Program-made: the position numbers and the translations under genes
Notes under the pieces: generated by a model
Databases searched by the model: none
What the model was told of the DNA's origin: nothing
The model's input: the letters and a program-made list of their open reading frames with translations, nothing else
Assembly: GCA_030068145.1 (NCBI GenBank)
Contig: JAPJBO010000065.1
Location: 62,001 to 126,000 of the forward strand
Direction of reading: 5' to 3'
From: Diplonema papillatum
Taxonomy: Eukaryota; Euglenozoa; Diplonemea; Diplonemida; Diplonemidae
DNA: 64,000 nucleotides
Shown here: in pieces, positions 12,393 to 31,737 of the stretch
How the letters are laid out: each line of letters opens with the position of its first letter
How positions within the stretch are numbered: the stretch's first letter is position 1

Positions 12393-12677
12393 CGCCAGCT
12401 TGGAAGGAAAAATGCTCGACGATGCTGCCAGACAAAGAACCGAAGGGATTCCAAGTGCTGTAACTACCGAACCACGTGTTGAACGGACGCGAGGTCATGT
12501 GGATCTACCCCCTACACGACAAATCACACTAACCCAACAGGTCAAAGTCCTGAGTGAGAAAACAACACACGGTGGTGTACGCGAAGCACAATTCAGATTA
12601 TGTTTGTAGTGTATTTGCCCCTCTATCTCTATATTTCCTCCCTTCCGTTCGGAGTCAAAGCAGCTACGTCGAGTATT
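12393..12677 (+). repeat. Repeat family B, copy 1
   Basis: Begins CATAAGCGCCAGCTTGGAAG and ends CAGCTACGTCGAGTATTT. Other copies: 18650-18940, 34545-34822, 35212-35497, 61650-61840 and minus 24383-24493. Its 5' part (GGAAATGCTCGACGATGCTG) aligns with A (GGAAATGCTTGAGGAGACTG) and both end in TCGAGTATTTTT, so A and B are diverged branches of one repeat. Confidence 0.8.
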
Positions 12678-12869
12678 TCGTGGGAGGATTGTCGTTTTGA
12701 CGGACAGAGAGCCCAATGACACGGCGGGTGGGGTACCGGGGGTTTGCAACAAACAAGACCTTTCACTTCAAAAAAAAAAATTCGAAGGAAAACAGCAACA
12801 GCCTCGCAATCCGCCCAGCACAAAGAAAGAAATATTTCAATAAAATGCAGGGCTTACGCTCCGTTTTCG

Positions 12870-13140
12870 GTCTCAGAGAAAATACGTGTGGTCCACGTGT
12901 GGGCACTTAAGGTTCGAGGGGAAAAAAAACCTTTCCCCCTACGTGCGGCGGCAAAAAAATAGCGTCGCTACTGGACTTGCCGACACCTGTGGGCCTAGAC
13001 TCCCCTGCATGTGGACCAATAAATCAAAATCCACATGTAGTACCTGTGGATCCACACGTGGGGGAACAAACTCCAAAAAGAATTAACGTGTGGAAATCCA
13101 CACGTTCCACACGTGGAGCGTAAGCAAATGTGAAAGTATG
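12870..13140. repeat. Palindrome-rich segment (CCACACGTGG type)
   Basis: Dense short palindromes: GTGGATCCACACGTGG, CGTGTGGAAATCCACACG and TTCCACACGTGGA. An inverted copy of about 110 bp is present at 15793-15925. The paired palindromes can form hairpins. No coding content. Confidence 0.6.
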
Positions 13141-13689
13141 AAAAAGAGAGCGAAAGAGAAAATAAATAGCCGGCGCCCGTCTTCTTGGACCCAAGCAATC
13201 TGTGGACAGGGGAGACCCTGCCTGAAGGAACCAACCACCCCCGGGTGGGCTCGTCTGACACAAGTCGTCAACAGGAAAAAAGAAAAAAAAATGCGTGGCG
13301 CTGTGCTTGCCCGCCCCCTCCCTGGCCGAGACTCTCCCAGCTCTGTATTCCGCCTGCCAAATCGGCTGTGACGAGCTACGAACAGCCGCCTGACAGACCA
13401 GACTCACACCGCTGTCCTGTCTGCAGACACTCAGGTTGATTGCGGAGCCCACGAAGGCTTTGGTCGCATTTTGCTGACATAAAACTCCAGTCGTTTTCGG
13501 ACCGGCTCGTTCTGCCGGTCCAACCCCCGTCTCTACCGCGCGGTACTGCTGCGCTCGGATCGGCGCCGCCCAGCGGCGGCTGCCTTGGGGGTCACTCGTT
13601 TGTTAGTTAAGTAGTTAACTTGCTCCCGCCCTGCAATGACACACATTACTTCAGTCAGTTGGGTGGGAGCGCTCTATACATTTATAGTT
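13141..13689. repeat. J and L repeat fragments, no gene
   Basis: 13190-13290 is a family J piece and 13500-13605 a degraded family L piece. Nothing else is recognised. Confidence 0.4.
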
Positions 13690-14470
13690 AGACTAACATA
13701 CTTGTACCCCGCCTTAAAAAAAAGCGGGATCCCCGCTTTCTTTTTCTTTTTTTCAAAAAGCGGGGGAAAAGCGGGGAAAAAGCGGGTAATTCAGTACTCA
13801 CCTACCTCATCGTCACACTCTCCCGCCGAGTTCCGGAGCCAAACACTGCGTGATGTCGCGGTTGATGAGGAGTTTGCCCTGAGCGAGAGCTCGTTCAGGG
13901 TCAGCCGCTGGCGGCGCTTGTTCCCTGAGATCGTACTCAGGGTTGAAACCCCCGAGTCGACCCCAGTTACAGGCAGGGCATGTATTCACAATGCCCCGTG
14001 CGCAGCTGCGGAAGTCGCAGCCGAAGTCGCTTCGGTTTCATAGCCGTCACTGTCGCTGTCGCTGCCAGCCGAGGAAACGGCTTTCGGGGCCCTCCAGGCA
14101 ACCTTCGGGGCGACCGCCCTGCCTTGCTTCTTCGGGGCGACCTTCTTGGCCACGGGGGAAAGGTTGCGTGTGCGCGTCGCCGACCCCCCCAGTTCGGGAA
14201 AAGGGGTCATGCCCAATATAGGAAAGGGGGTCCGGGCCCGTCCGAGCCAACGTCCCCGGCACCGCGCTTGGTCTGTGCAGGCATCTCTTTTTCGGAAGCA
14301 TGCCTGATCTACGACCCGAGGACCTCAGAGCCTCCCCGACAGGTGTGGACGACCTGCTCGCCCATATTCGTCCAGAATTGTGTTGTCTGATCCCCCGCTT
14401 TTTCCCCGCTTTCCCCCCGCTTTTTTCCCCGCTTCCCCCGCTTTCTTAAGGCGGGGTACAAGTATGGTTA
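13690..14470. mobile_element. 0.78-kb DNA element with inverted ends and agCGGGG repeats
   Basis: Left end TACTTGTACCCCGCCTTAA (13697-13716) and right end TTAAGGCGGGGTACAAGTA (14446-14464) are inverted copies, extended by flanking CTAACA / TGGTTAG. Subterminal sequence on both sides is packed with AAAGCGGGG-type motifs in opposite orientation. The interior encodes no transposase. The minus frame 13986-14216 gives a basic Ala/Lys/Pro-rich stretch followed by a Ser-Asp-Ser-Asp acidic tail, possibly a captured gene fragment. Likely a non-autonomous element. Confidence 0.7.
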
Positions 14471-14651
14471 GTGCGTGCCTTTTTGTGTGTGAAGGTTGCT
14501 ACATGAAGAAATTGACCGTTGTTGATGTATCCAGTAGTGTGGTACTCGTTGGCATGCGAATGACTTAGAACCTGAAGTGGGGGGTCCAAGACGACATTCT
14601 TAGCGAATGTGACCTGTGTCGGTCACACGTTAGTCACAACCTAAGCTACTG

Positions 14652-14675
14652 GGGGGGGGGGGGGGGGGGGGGGGG
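14652..14675 (+). repeat. Poly-G tract of about 24 bases
   Basis: An uninterrupted G run followed by several copies of a TTGAACCG / AATACAATTGAA type sequence to about 14790. The run could fold as a G-quadruplex. Confidence 0.9.
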
Positions 14676-14842
14676 CTTATAACTATTGAACCGAATAATG
14701 CAATTGAACCGTTTAATACAGTTGAACTTTTTTTTCGGGAAATCGGCGCATCCCAACCGTATAATACAATTGAATTGTAATGTTACTGTAATGGTAGTTG
14801 GCCCCCCCAGTAGCCGAAGTGGAAGTGTGCGCACGAATGTGT

Positions 14843-15280
14843 CTTTGCCCGCATCAAAGGTGTCACGGAATATGCCGGCAGCCGCTGCTAAACGGCTTTA
14901 GTGCATGCTGATCCGTGTGGTCCGTGTACTTAAAAGTTCCCAGTGCTTAACGGCTTTCTCACGTGGGCGGCCCTGAGATTACCCCCCTCAGGTGACACCA
15001 TTGTATCTTTAGCCATACTTTAACTGTCTTTGCCCCCATCAAAGGTGTCACGGAATAAGCCGGCAGCCGCTGCTAAACGGCTTTAGTGCATGCTGATCCG
15101 TGTGGTCCGTGTACTTAAAAGTTCCCGGTGCTCAACGGCTTTCTCACGTGGGCGGCTCTGAGATTACCACCCTCAGGTGACACCACTGTATCTTTAGCCA
15201 ACTGTCTTTGCCCCCATCAAAGGTGTCACGGGATAAGCCGACAGCGGCTGCTTAGCGGCTTTAGTGCATGCTGATCAGGT
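14843..15280 (+). repeat. Family D, three tandem copies
   Basis: About 180-bp units starting at 14843, 15031 and 15208, each with TCAAAGGTGTCACGG, TTTAGTGCATGCTGATC, GTACTTAAAAGTTCCC and CTCAGGTGACACCA. The third is truncated after GCATGCTGATC. Single or partial D copies occur at 27593-27640, 40915-41036, 42190-42290 and 46321-46455, the last two bounding the retroelement in DNAI2 intron 2. Confidence 0.85.
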
Positions 15281-15539
15281 GTTATTATTCGACCCCCGCC
15301 CCTTTAGTTGTCGTCGGGGGAAAAAGAAAAAGAAACGATCACACCTATAAAAAAAGAAAAAGAAACGATCACACCTAAACGTGGAACATAACTTACCAAA
15401 ACTCGCGGGCGACCTTTAAACGTGAAACAGCAACAGCGCAACCTACCAAATGACTCGCGGGCTGCTCCCTGTTTCTCTCCCTCCTTGCGCGCCCACATTT
15501 CTTCGCGCGTTTCAAAAAGAAAAGAAAATAAAAAGACAG

Positions 15540-15705
15540 GCGCATCGTTTTGTTTGTGCGTGCCGGTTGATCGTTTTCCCACTTGTATTTACCCCGTGCA
15601 TATCCAGGTAAGGAATTCCGATCAACCACCAAAACACGCTGCCTACGTCTTTTAGCCTGCACAATACATTGAAGGGCAACCCGCAAGATTGTTAGTACTA
15701 AAAAA
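15540..15705 (-). repeat. Dispersed repeat family M, minus copy
   Basis: Reverse of the M copy at 33730-33890: ACAATCTTGC, GCAGGC(T)AAAAGACGTAG, GTGTTTTGG, then CGGCACGCACAAACAAAA. In plus copies M sits immediately 5' of an A copy, so M may be the 5' portion of a longer A element. Confidence 0.7.
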
Positions 15706-15792
15706 GCCAACCCAACCAAGCAACTTCCTCCCGGTGGGGAAAACCTGCCACCAAAATAATCAGCCGCCTTCGCGCGTGGGCTACTCCGACAC

Positions 15793-15925
15793 TGGCCCAG
15801 GGTTTACGCTCCACGTGTGGAAATCCACACGTTAATTGTTTTTGGATTTCCCCTCCCACGTGTGCTTCCACGTGTGGATCCACAGGTACCACACGTGAAT
15901 TTTGATTTATTTTTACCAAACATGA
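15793..15925. repeat. Palindrome-rich segment, inverted relative to 13020-13140
   Basis: CCACGTGTGGAAATCCACAC, CACGTGTGGATCCACAGGTA and similar. Read on the minus strand it matches 13020-13130 in order. Confidence 0.65.
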
Positions 15926-16517
15926 AATGTTGGAGGAAACGAGAAGCTCGCCGCCGCAAACCGTGGGGTTTTCACTTGCATCCTGCATCCAGCTTTACGT
16001 AAAAAACGATCAGGCACTGCGTGCAACGAAAACAACTCTCTCTTCCCATCATCATCATCATCATCACCATCATTAGTTTTGTATCAGCCGCGGTTGTGCG
16101 AGTGACGAGCTCTTATTCTTCCCCCACGTTGTGCTTGCCACAGGTTGGTCCACATGCAGGAGAGTCTACGCCCACAAATCGTCAAGGCCGCACAGCCAGC
16201 TGTCGCGTGGGAGTTTCTGCCCTTCGTTGTTGGCTAAAAAGAAAAACAAACGCAACGCAAGACTACGTCGCAATCCGAGTACTACCGCGGTGCTAATTCT
16301 TGTCACTACGACTTCCCCGCCGGTTGGGGGAGTGAATGCGGGGGTGAAAAAAGTGCGGGAGTCGTTTTATGGAAAATCAACACGCATTCGGCTGTATTTA
16401 GCACCAAAATGCGTAAGTGCCGCTCCCGCATGGCGGGTGTACTACTCCCGCGTTGCGGGTGAATGGTGTGCCGCTCCCGCATTGCGGGTGAAATGCAAAA
16501 AAGAACAGGCACCGGAG
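15926..16517. other. No gene; small hairpin and ATC repeats
   Basis: A (CAT)n stretch lies at about 16048-16075. At 16420-16490 three short hairpins of the form CTCCCGCATTGCGGGTG follow one another. Nothing else is recognised. Confidence 0.5.
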
Positions 16518-17400
16518 CTCTGTTTGGGCGATTTAACCTGGTTGAACCGCTGCCAACGTTCTTTTTAGCTGTAGCAATACTGTCTCCAGGGAAGCAAAAA
16601 TTGGGTTTTCGCCAGCGTGGCTAAAAAATATTTTTTTTTCCGGGTGTGTACTTTTTCTCCCTCATCCCCATGTATCGGTCCATGGTTCCCGGGATGGTAA
16701 AAAATGCTTTTCGGGAAAAAAAAGTACATTTTTGTACTTTTTTTCCCGGCAAAAAAGTACGATTTCCCGGATATTCTTAAAGGCAAATTACAGCCAATAG
16801 GTGTCCAAAAACGATGGAAACCACGAAAAACTGCCGACAGAGCGCCATGCCAAGAGCTGCTGGTCCTGCTCTGCGTCATCAAGCATGATTTTTGATGAAA
16901 TACTCCTGGGTTGTACTTTTTTTCCCGGAAACAAAGCGCCATTTTCGGACTTTCCTAAAGGCAACCTGCAGGCAACAGATGTCCAAAAGTGACAGCACCC
17001 GCGAAAATCTGTTGACAGAGCGCCATAGCAAGAGTTTCTCATCCAATTCTGTGTCATCAAGCATGAGTCGTGGTGAAAAGGAACGCGCTCGCCCTGCAGT
17101 AGCAGAGACGAGTGCACAGCACTTGTAGTCATGGTGTGTGCGTGTATGTGGGCGTGTATGTGTGCCCATAGACTTTCACATCCCCACATTAGTCGTTATT
17201 TGCCTGCACACATGCTTAGATCTGGTGACGTTTCTTCTTTCTTGCTTTGCGCTGTGGTCGGGAAAAAAACGTACACACCCGGAAAACAAATCACGTTTTT
17301 GTTTGTGCGGTTTAACCTACGTGTTTTCTGGTTAAACCGCTGCCAACGTTCTTTTTAGCTGTAACAAATACTGTCTCCAGGGAAGCAGAAATTGGTTGTC
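16518..17400 (+). mobile_element. Unit bounded by about 85-bp direct repeats
   Basis: 16540-16605 and 17330-17400 share GCTGCCAACGTTCTTTTTAG and TACTGTCTCCAGGGAAGC with few differences, and a GTTTAACCT box precedes both. The 0.7-kb interior holds two diverged about 180-bp tandem units (16735-16895 and 16915-17075), each from a GTACTTTTTTTCCCGG box to GTCATCAAGCATGA. No ORF. The layout, an interior between direct repeats, resembles the A- and D-bounded elements. Confidence 0.6.
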
Positions 17401-17404
17401 GCAA

Positions 17405-17560
17405 AAAAGAGTGTGTTGGCCCTCAAAAAATGTTTTCCCCTCGGGCTTCGCCCTCGGGGAAAACATTTTTTCGGGCCAACTTTTCCCCCTCGGGCTCTTT
17501 TCGCCCTCGGGCTGACGCCCTCGGGCGAAAACAGCCCTCGGGGGAAAAAAGCACTCTTGT
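17405..17560. repeat. CCCTCGGGC palindrome cluster
   Basis: Perfect or near-perfect hairpins such as CCCCTCGGGC-TTCG-CCCTCGGGG, flanked by complementary TTTTCCCC/GGGGAAAA arms. At least five CCCTCGGGC units in about 110 bp. Confidence 0.75.
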
Positions 17561-17665
17561 TTCCCGGTAAAAAATAGAATTTTTCGCCTAAAAAACCTTT
17601 TCCACGAAAATAGGGTTGGCTAAAAAACAAAAACCTTTTCCACGAAAATAGGGTTGGCTAAAAAA

Positions 17666-17893
17666 CTTCTTTTGTATTAGCACCTGCTTTGTAGGAAATG
17701 CTTGAGGAGACTGCCAGATGCGATAGATCAAAGGAGGTAAATGTGCACGAAACACGTAAATCTGGGTTTACCTTCCTGACCCAGGAATCGGCGTAAGCGT
17801 TCAACAAAAAAGACCCACTTTGTAGTTGTGTTGTTTTCTCCCCCTCTAGCCTCCTTCGAAATGAACACAAGGCAGTCCCTCGAGTATTTTTTG
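17666..17893 (+). repeat. SIRE-like repeat family A, near full-length plus copy
   Basis: Complete from GTATTAGCACCTGCTTTG to CCCTCGAGTATTTTTT including the TTGTTTTCTCCCCCTCTAGC segment. A duplicated 36-bp piece (CCTTTTCCACGAAAATAGGG) precedes it. Confidence 0.8.
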
Positions 17894-17899
17894 CCACAG

Positions 17900-18640
17900 G
17901 AATTCCATCTACACACTGTTCTACACCAAGCCGGAAGCCACAACCTGCCGACCCTCCTGATACCATGCAAAAAGATCGGCCGAGAGAAAGGTTTTTGACC
18001 TCTTTTTGTGAACTGTGAAATTAGCCAACCAATTTCATGTGGTTGGCTAAGCGGAAAACCACTGGTTTTCGCAAAAAAAAAAAAAAAACGGCAGAGTGCC
18101 CGACAGCACAATCGACCGCAAACACTCCACCATCTGGTGGGGGGAGTCCGCCGTGTGGAGATACTGGTTCTATCCGGACGACTGGGATCTTTGACAACTG
18201 CCGAAAACAGCATGGTTCCGGACCCATTCCTCCGCTTTGAGTCCCCGAGCAATGAGCGGTCGATATACTGGACCGCCAGGTCTTTTGTCGCCCAGAGAGA
18301 TGCGTTACGATAGTGCTGCGACATTCGTACCAGAGCTGCGGCCCGCACCGTGCCCAGGCAAGAAGCAAGCTGTGAATACCCTCCCACCTCTCCACTTCCC
18401 ACTGCCAACCGAAGACTGAAGGTACCAACCTCCCACACCTCAAAATACGCCAGAATACAACGGGAAAGAAACGCAATGCATGATCCTTTTTTTTCGTAGG
18501 AAAATAAACTTGCACCACTTCGTGTGGTCAGCAGCAAGATTAGCGGCTTTCTGGCTTCACCTTTTACTCCAACCATACGGCGCGCGGCAGAGCAGGAGCG
18601 GTGGACGAGAGTGACAGACACAAGCATAGGAGTGAGGATC
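17900..18640. other. No gene recognised
   Basis: A 328-codon minus-strand frame (17728-18714) runs through both an A and a B repeat copy and shows no conserved motif, so it is treated as accidental. Confidence 0.5.
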
Positions 18641-18649
18641 TTATTATTA

Positions 18650-18940
18650 CATAAGCGCCAGCTTGAAAGGAAATGCTCGACGATGCTGCCCGACAAGAAC
18701 AGAAGGGATCCCACGTGCTGTAACTACCGAACCACATGTAGAACGGACGTGAGGTCATGCGGGTCTACCCAACACGACAAATCACACAAACACAACAGGT
18801 CAAAGTCCTGAGTTAGAAAACAACACACGGTGGTGTAAGCGAAGAACAAATTAGATTGTGTTTGTATTGTATTTGCCCCTCTACCTCTATATTTCCTCCC
18901 TTCCATTCGGAGTCGAAGCAGCTACGTCGAGTATTTTTGA
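18650..18940 (+). repeat. Repeat family B, copy 2
   Basis: ATAAGCGCCAGCTTGAAAGG to CTACGTCGAGTATTTTT; about 90% like 12393-12677. Confidence 0.8.
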
Positions 18941-20340
18941 AGACCAGCCCTCCGCGACGCAAAAGCACGAAAGTTTAGAAAACAACGAATTCCCGAGAAG
19001 AAGAAACGAGGGAACGTCGACGCCGTCCTTTTTTAGTTCTCTTGGCGCGTGTTGTCAGTGACCGACTCCTTAACCTGGCCGCAAAGCTGCGGCCATTGCC
19101 CTGTAAAGAAGGTACCCTGGCGGCTCTCCCGTTTCAACGTGGGTTGCTGTACGGGGCGGCTGGCCTGCGTCTCAGGGCAGGTCCGACCAGATAAAAAAGC
19201 CCGCGATGCAGTGACTCTTCCCCCTTGCATCGATTACCTTGGCCATTTGATCGAGCGCATACGAGTATGCTAACTCGGATCTGGAACGAGTCCATGGGAG
19301 AGGAACGGTCTTGACTTTTGCATTTTCATTGGCACAAGACCGATTCATTCGCATTCCCTCCATGTCTTTCGAGCATGTGGTATGTCATTCGTACTCATTC
19401 TAATCGGCATCCCTCTTCTTGAATCGCGAACGATCCCTTCCGCAGGGCGGGTTCGCTTCGTCCGGTCGCGCCCCACCAGATGCACTGACGATCCTCGCCA
19501 CGCCTTGGGCTCTAGAAAAGCTCAAGCGGTGGAAGAGGTCCTGGCAAGTGGCCGACGCGGTCCGGTCTTCACGGAGGGCGTTCGCGCTGGCGATGTGCCG
19601 CAGCTCGTCTCCCTCGCGTCTCGCCTTGCTCGCTTATGGGGAGGTGACGCTACTCACCTGTCGTGACCCAGCAGGGGCGACGCCAAATCACGATGCTGCC
19701 CCATCGATTTGTTACCCAACTTGCGGGTCGGCGAGCGGTCTTGTTCAGATGGAGAGGGCTTTCGTTTGGTGTGGGCACCGCCTGATCAACGGGGGGAATC
19801 CGTAGCGCGACTGAAGATGCTGGGTAGCGGATTATAGAGCAACGTGATCCGGCGAAACTCAGGTGCTCCCGTCGTGTCACCGGAGGAGGGGCAGCAGACA
19901 TAAGTAAGCTTAGCTAAATGACAGGTGGGGTGACGCCGCCTCCGCAAGCCAGTTAGGGGGAAGGACGTGAAGCGGCTGCTTCGGCAGTGACCCTGGTGGA
20001 GGAAAACCACGCGCACACGATATAGTAGTTGAGGAAGTTGCAAACATGGAGACAGCTACAGTAGTCCTGCACGAGACTTGGGCACGTGCCTCGCGTAGGG
20101 CAGGTGGGCCTGTGACCCGCTTTGAGAACCCTGGAGCCCGGCATGTGTGCCGTTTACGGGATACATGTCGGCTTCCTACTCATGGGGGACCAAGGGTAGG
20201 CACTCTCACACCTCCGGACCTACCACTGCGGAACAACGGTCACCAAAGCTGGCCCACCGTTCGGGGAGAAATGGGTGTGAAAATCATCATGAGATTCAGT
20301 CGCTCTTCCAAAGAACGAAGAAAACAAACAAAACACATTA
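18941..20340. other. Intergenic, no gene recognised
   Basis: Scattered short frames only (the longest about 128 codons at 19419-19805), without motifs. No repeat copies are recognised. Confidence 0.4.
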
Positions 20341-20465
20341 CCCCCAAACAGAAGCACACCCCCCACACCTCCGTCCTCCCTCGCTTTTTCCCAAGGGTGT
20401 GAGAGTAGGGGGCGGTGGGTCACGGCGTGCGAGCGAAGCCGATCAAAGGGAGGAAGGACCGGACA

Positions 20466-20636
20466 ATGGCAGCACCGCGGTGCGCGTTGCTGGCGGTGCT
20501 TGCGGGCGCCGTGTCTGCGCAGCTGATCGGGATCTACCTGGGCAGCGAGTACATCAAGGTGGCCGGCGTCCGGCCGAGCACGGGGATCGACGTCGTGCTG
20601 AACGAGCAGAGCAAACGAAATATCACAGCATGGTAG
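20466..20636 (+). pseudogene. Truncated HYOU1 first-exon copy 1
   Basis: Encodes the HYOU1 signal peptide and first NBD strand, then leaves homology after GAGCAGAGCAAACG and stops at TAG (56 residues). This copy alone changes the ATP-phosphate loop Asp to Tyr (GIYLG instead of GIDLG). If translated, it would give a secreted or ER-directed fragment without chaperone activity. Confidence 0.85.
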
Positions 20637-20981
20637 ACATTCGCAGACCAATGCGAAAGACCTCAACTGTCACAACTGCACATTGCCACCTTGTCCATTG
20701 CGGCCAGTTGTGCACGGCGAAGACAGTTGTTGACGACTTTTGTCGGTTAGTGCCAGTTCCGTCATTCAGCGTTCGCCTCGCGCTACCAGGGTTGTAAGTA
20801 CCCGCGTTCAACAAAAAATACCCACTGTGTAGTCGTATTCCAATCAAACCAAAACAAACCCAAACAGAAGCACACCCCCCACACCTCCGTCCTCCCTCGC
20901 TTTTTCCCAAGGGTGTGAGAGTAGGGGGCGGTGGGTCACGGCGTGCGAGCGAAGCCGATCAAAGGGAGGAAGGACCGGACA

Positions 20982-21152
20982 ATGGCAGCACCGCGGTGCG
21001 CGTTGCTGGCGGTGCTTGCGGGCGCCGTGTCTGCGCAGCTGATCGGGATCGACCTGGGCAGCGAGTACATCAAGGTGGCCGGCGTCCGGCCGAGCACGGG
21101 GATCGACGTCGTGCTGAACGAGCAGAGCAAACGAAATATCACAGCATGGTAG
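20982..21152 (+). pseudogene. Truncated HYOU1 first-exon copy 2
   Basis: Same 56-codon frame as copy 1, with the ancestral Asp in GIDLG, ending in the same foreign NITAW-stop tail. The upstream 100 bp match the intact gene. Confidence 0.85.
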
Positions 21153-21497
21153 ACATTCGCAGACCAATGCGAAAGACCTCAACTGTCACAACTGCACATT
21201 GCCACCTTGTCCATTGCGGCCAGTTGTGCACGGCGAAGACAGTTGTTGACGACTTTTGTCGGTTAGTGCCAGTTCCGTCATTCAGCGTTCGCCTCGCGCT
21301 ACCAGGGTTGTAAGTACCCGCGTTCAACAAAAAATACCCACTGTGTAGTCGTATTCCAATCAAACCAAAACAAACCCAAACAGAAGCACACCCCCCACAC
21401 CTCCGTCCTCCCTCGCTTTTTCCCAAGGGTGTGAGAGTAGGGGGCGGTGGGTCACGGCGTGCGAGCGAAGCCGATCAAAGGGAGGAAGGACCGGACA

Positions 21498-21668
21498 ATG
21501 GCAGCACCGCGGTGCGCGTTGCTGGCGGTGCTTGCGGGCGCCGTGTCTGCGCAGCTGATCGGGATCGACCTGGGCAGCGAGTACATCAAGGTGGCCGGCG
21601 TCCGGCCGAGCACGGGGATCGACGTCGTGCTGAACGAGCAGAGCAAACGAAATATCACAGCATGGTAG
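21498..21668 (+). pseudogene. Truncated HYOU1 first-exon copy 3
   Basis: Same frame and breakpoint as copies 1 and 2. A few substitutions occur only in the downstream foreign part. A partial repeat of the intercopy segment (21916-22020) separates it from the intact gene. Confidence 0.85.
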
Positions 21669-22160
21669 ACATTCGCAGACAAATGCGAATGACCTCAACT
21701 GTCACAACAGCACATTGCCACCTTGTCCATTGCGGTCAGTTGTGCACGGCGAAGGCAGTTGTTGACGACTTTTGTCGGTTAGTGCCAGTTCCGTCATTCA
21801 GCGTTCGCCTCGCGCTACCAGGGTTGTAAGTACCCGCGTTCAACAAAAAATACCCACTGTGTAGTTGTATTCCAATCAAACCAAAACAAACCCAAACAGA
21901 AGGACGCCCGTCCTCTCTCGCTTTTTAGTGCCAGTTCCGCCATTCAGCGTTCGCCTCGTGCTACCAGGGGTTGTAAGCACCTGCGTTCAACAAAAAATAC
22001 CCACTTTGTAGTTGTGTTCCAATCAAACCAAAACAAACCCAAACAGAAGCACACCCCCCACACCTCCGTCCTCCCTCGCTTTTTCCCAAGGGTGTGAGAG
22101 TAGGGGGCGGTGGGTCACGGCGTGCGAGCGAAGCCGATCAAAGGGAGGAAGGACCGGACA

Positions 22161-31737
<9,577 letters not shown>

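Larger units (their letters stand above)
20350..21897 (+). repeat. 516-bp tandem triplication of HYOU1 promoter and first-exon start
   Basis: Three units with start codons at 20466, 20982 and 21498 (spacing 516 and 516); the intact gene starts 663 bp later at 22161. Each unit holds about 100 bp of upstream sequence (CCTCCCTCGCTTTTTCCCAA, then GGGGGCGGTGGGTCACGG), 52-53 codons of HYOU1, then about 230 bp of unrelated sequence that includes an A-family scrap (GCGTTCAACAAAAAATACCC). The units differ by only a few bases. Confidence 0.95.

Noticed and set aside
17728-18714. 328-codon minus-strand open frame
   Set aside because: It runs through an A repeat and part of a B repeat and has no conserved motif; an accidental frame.
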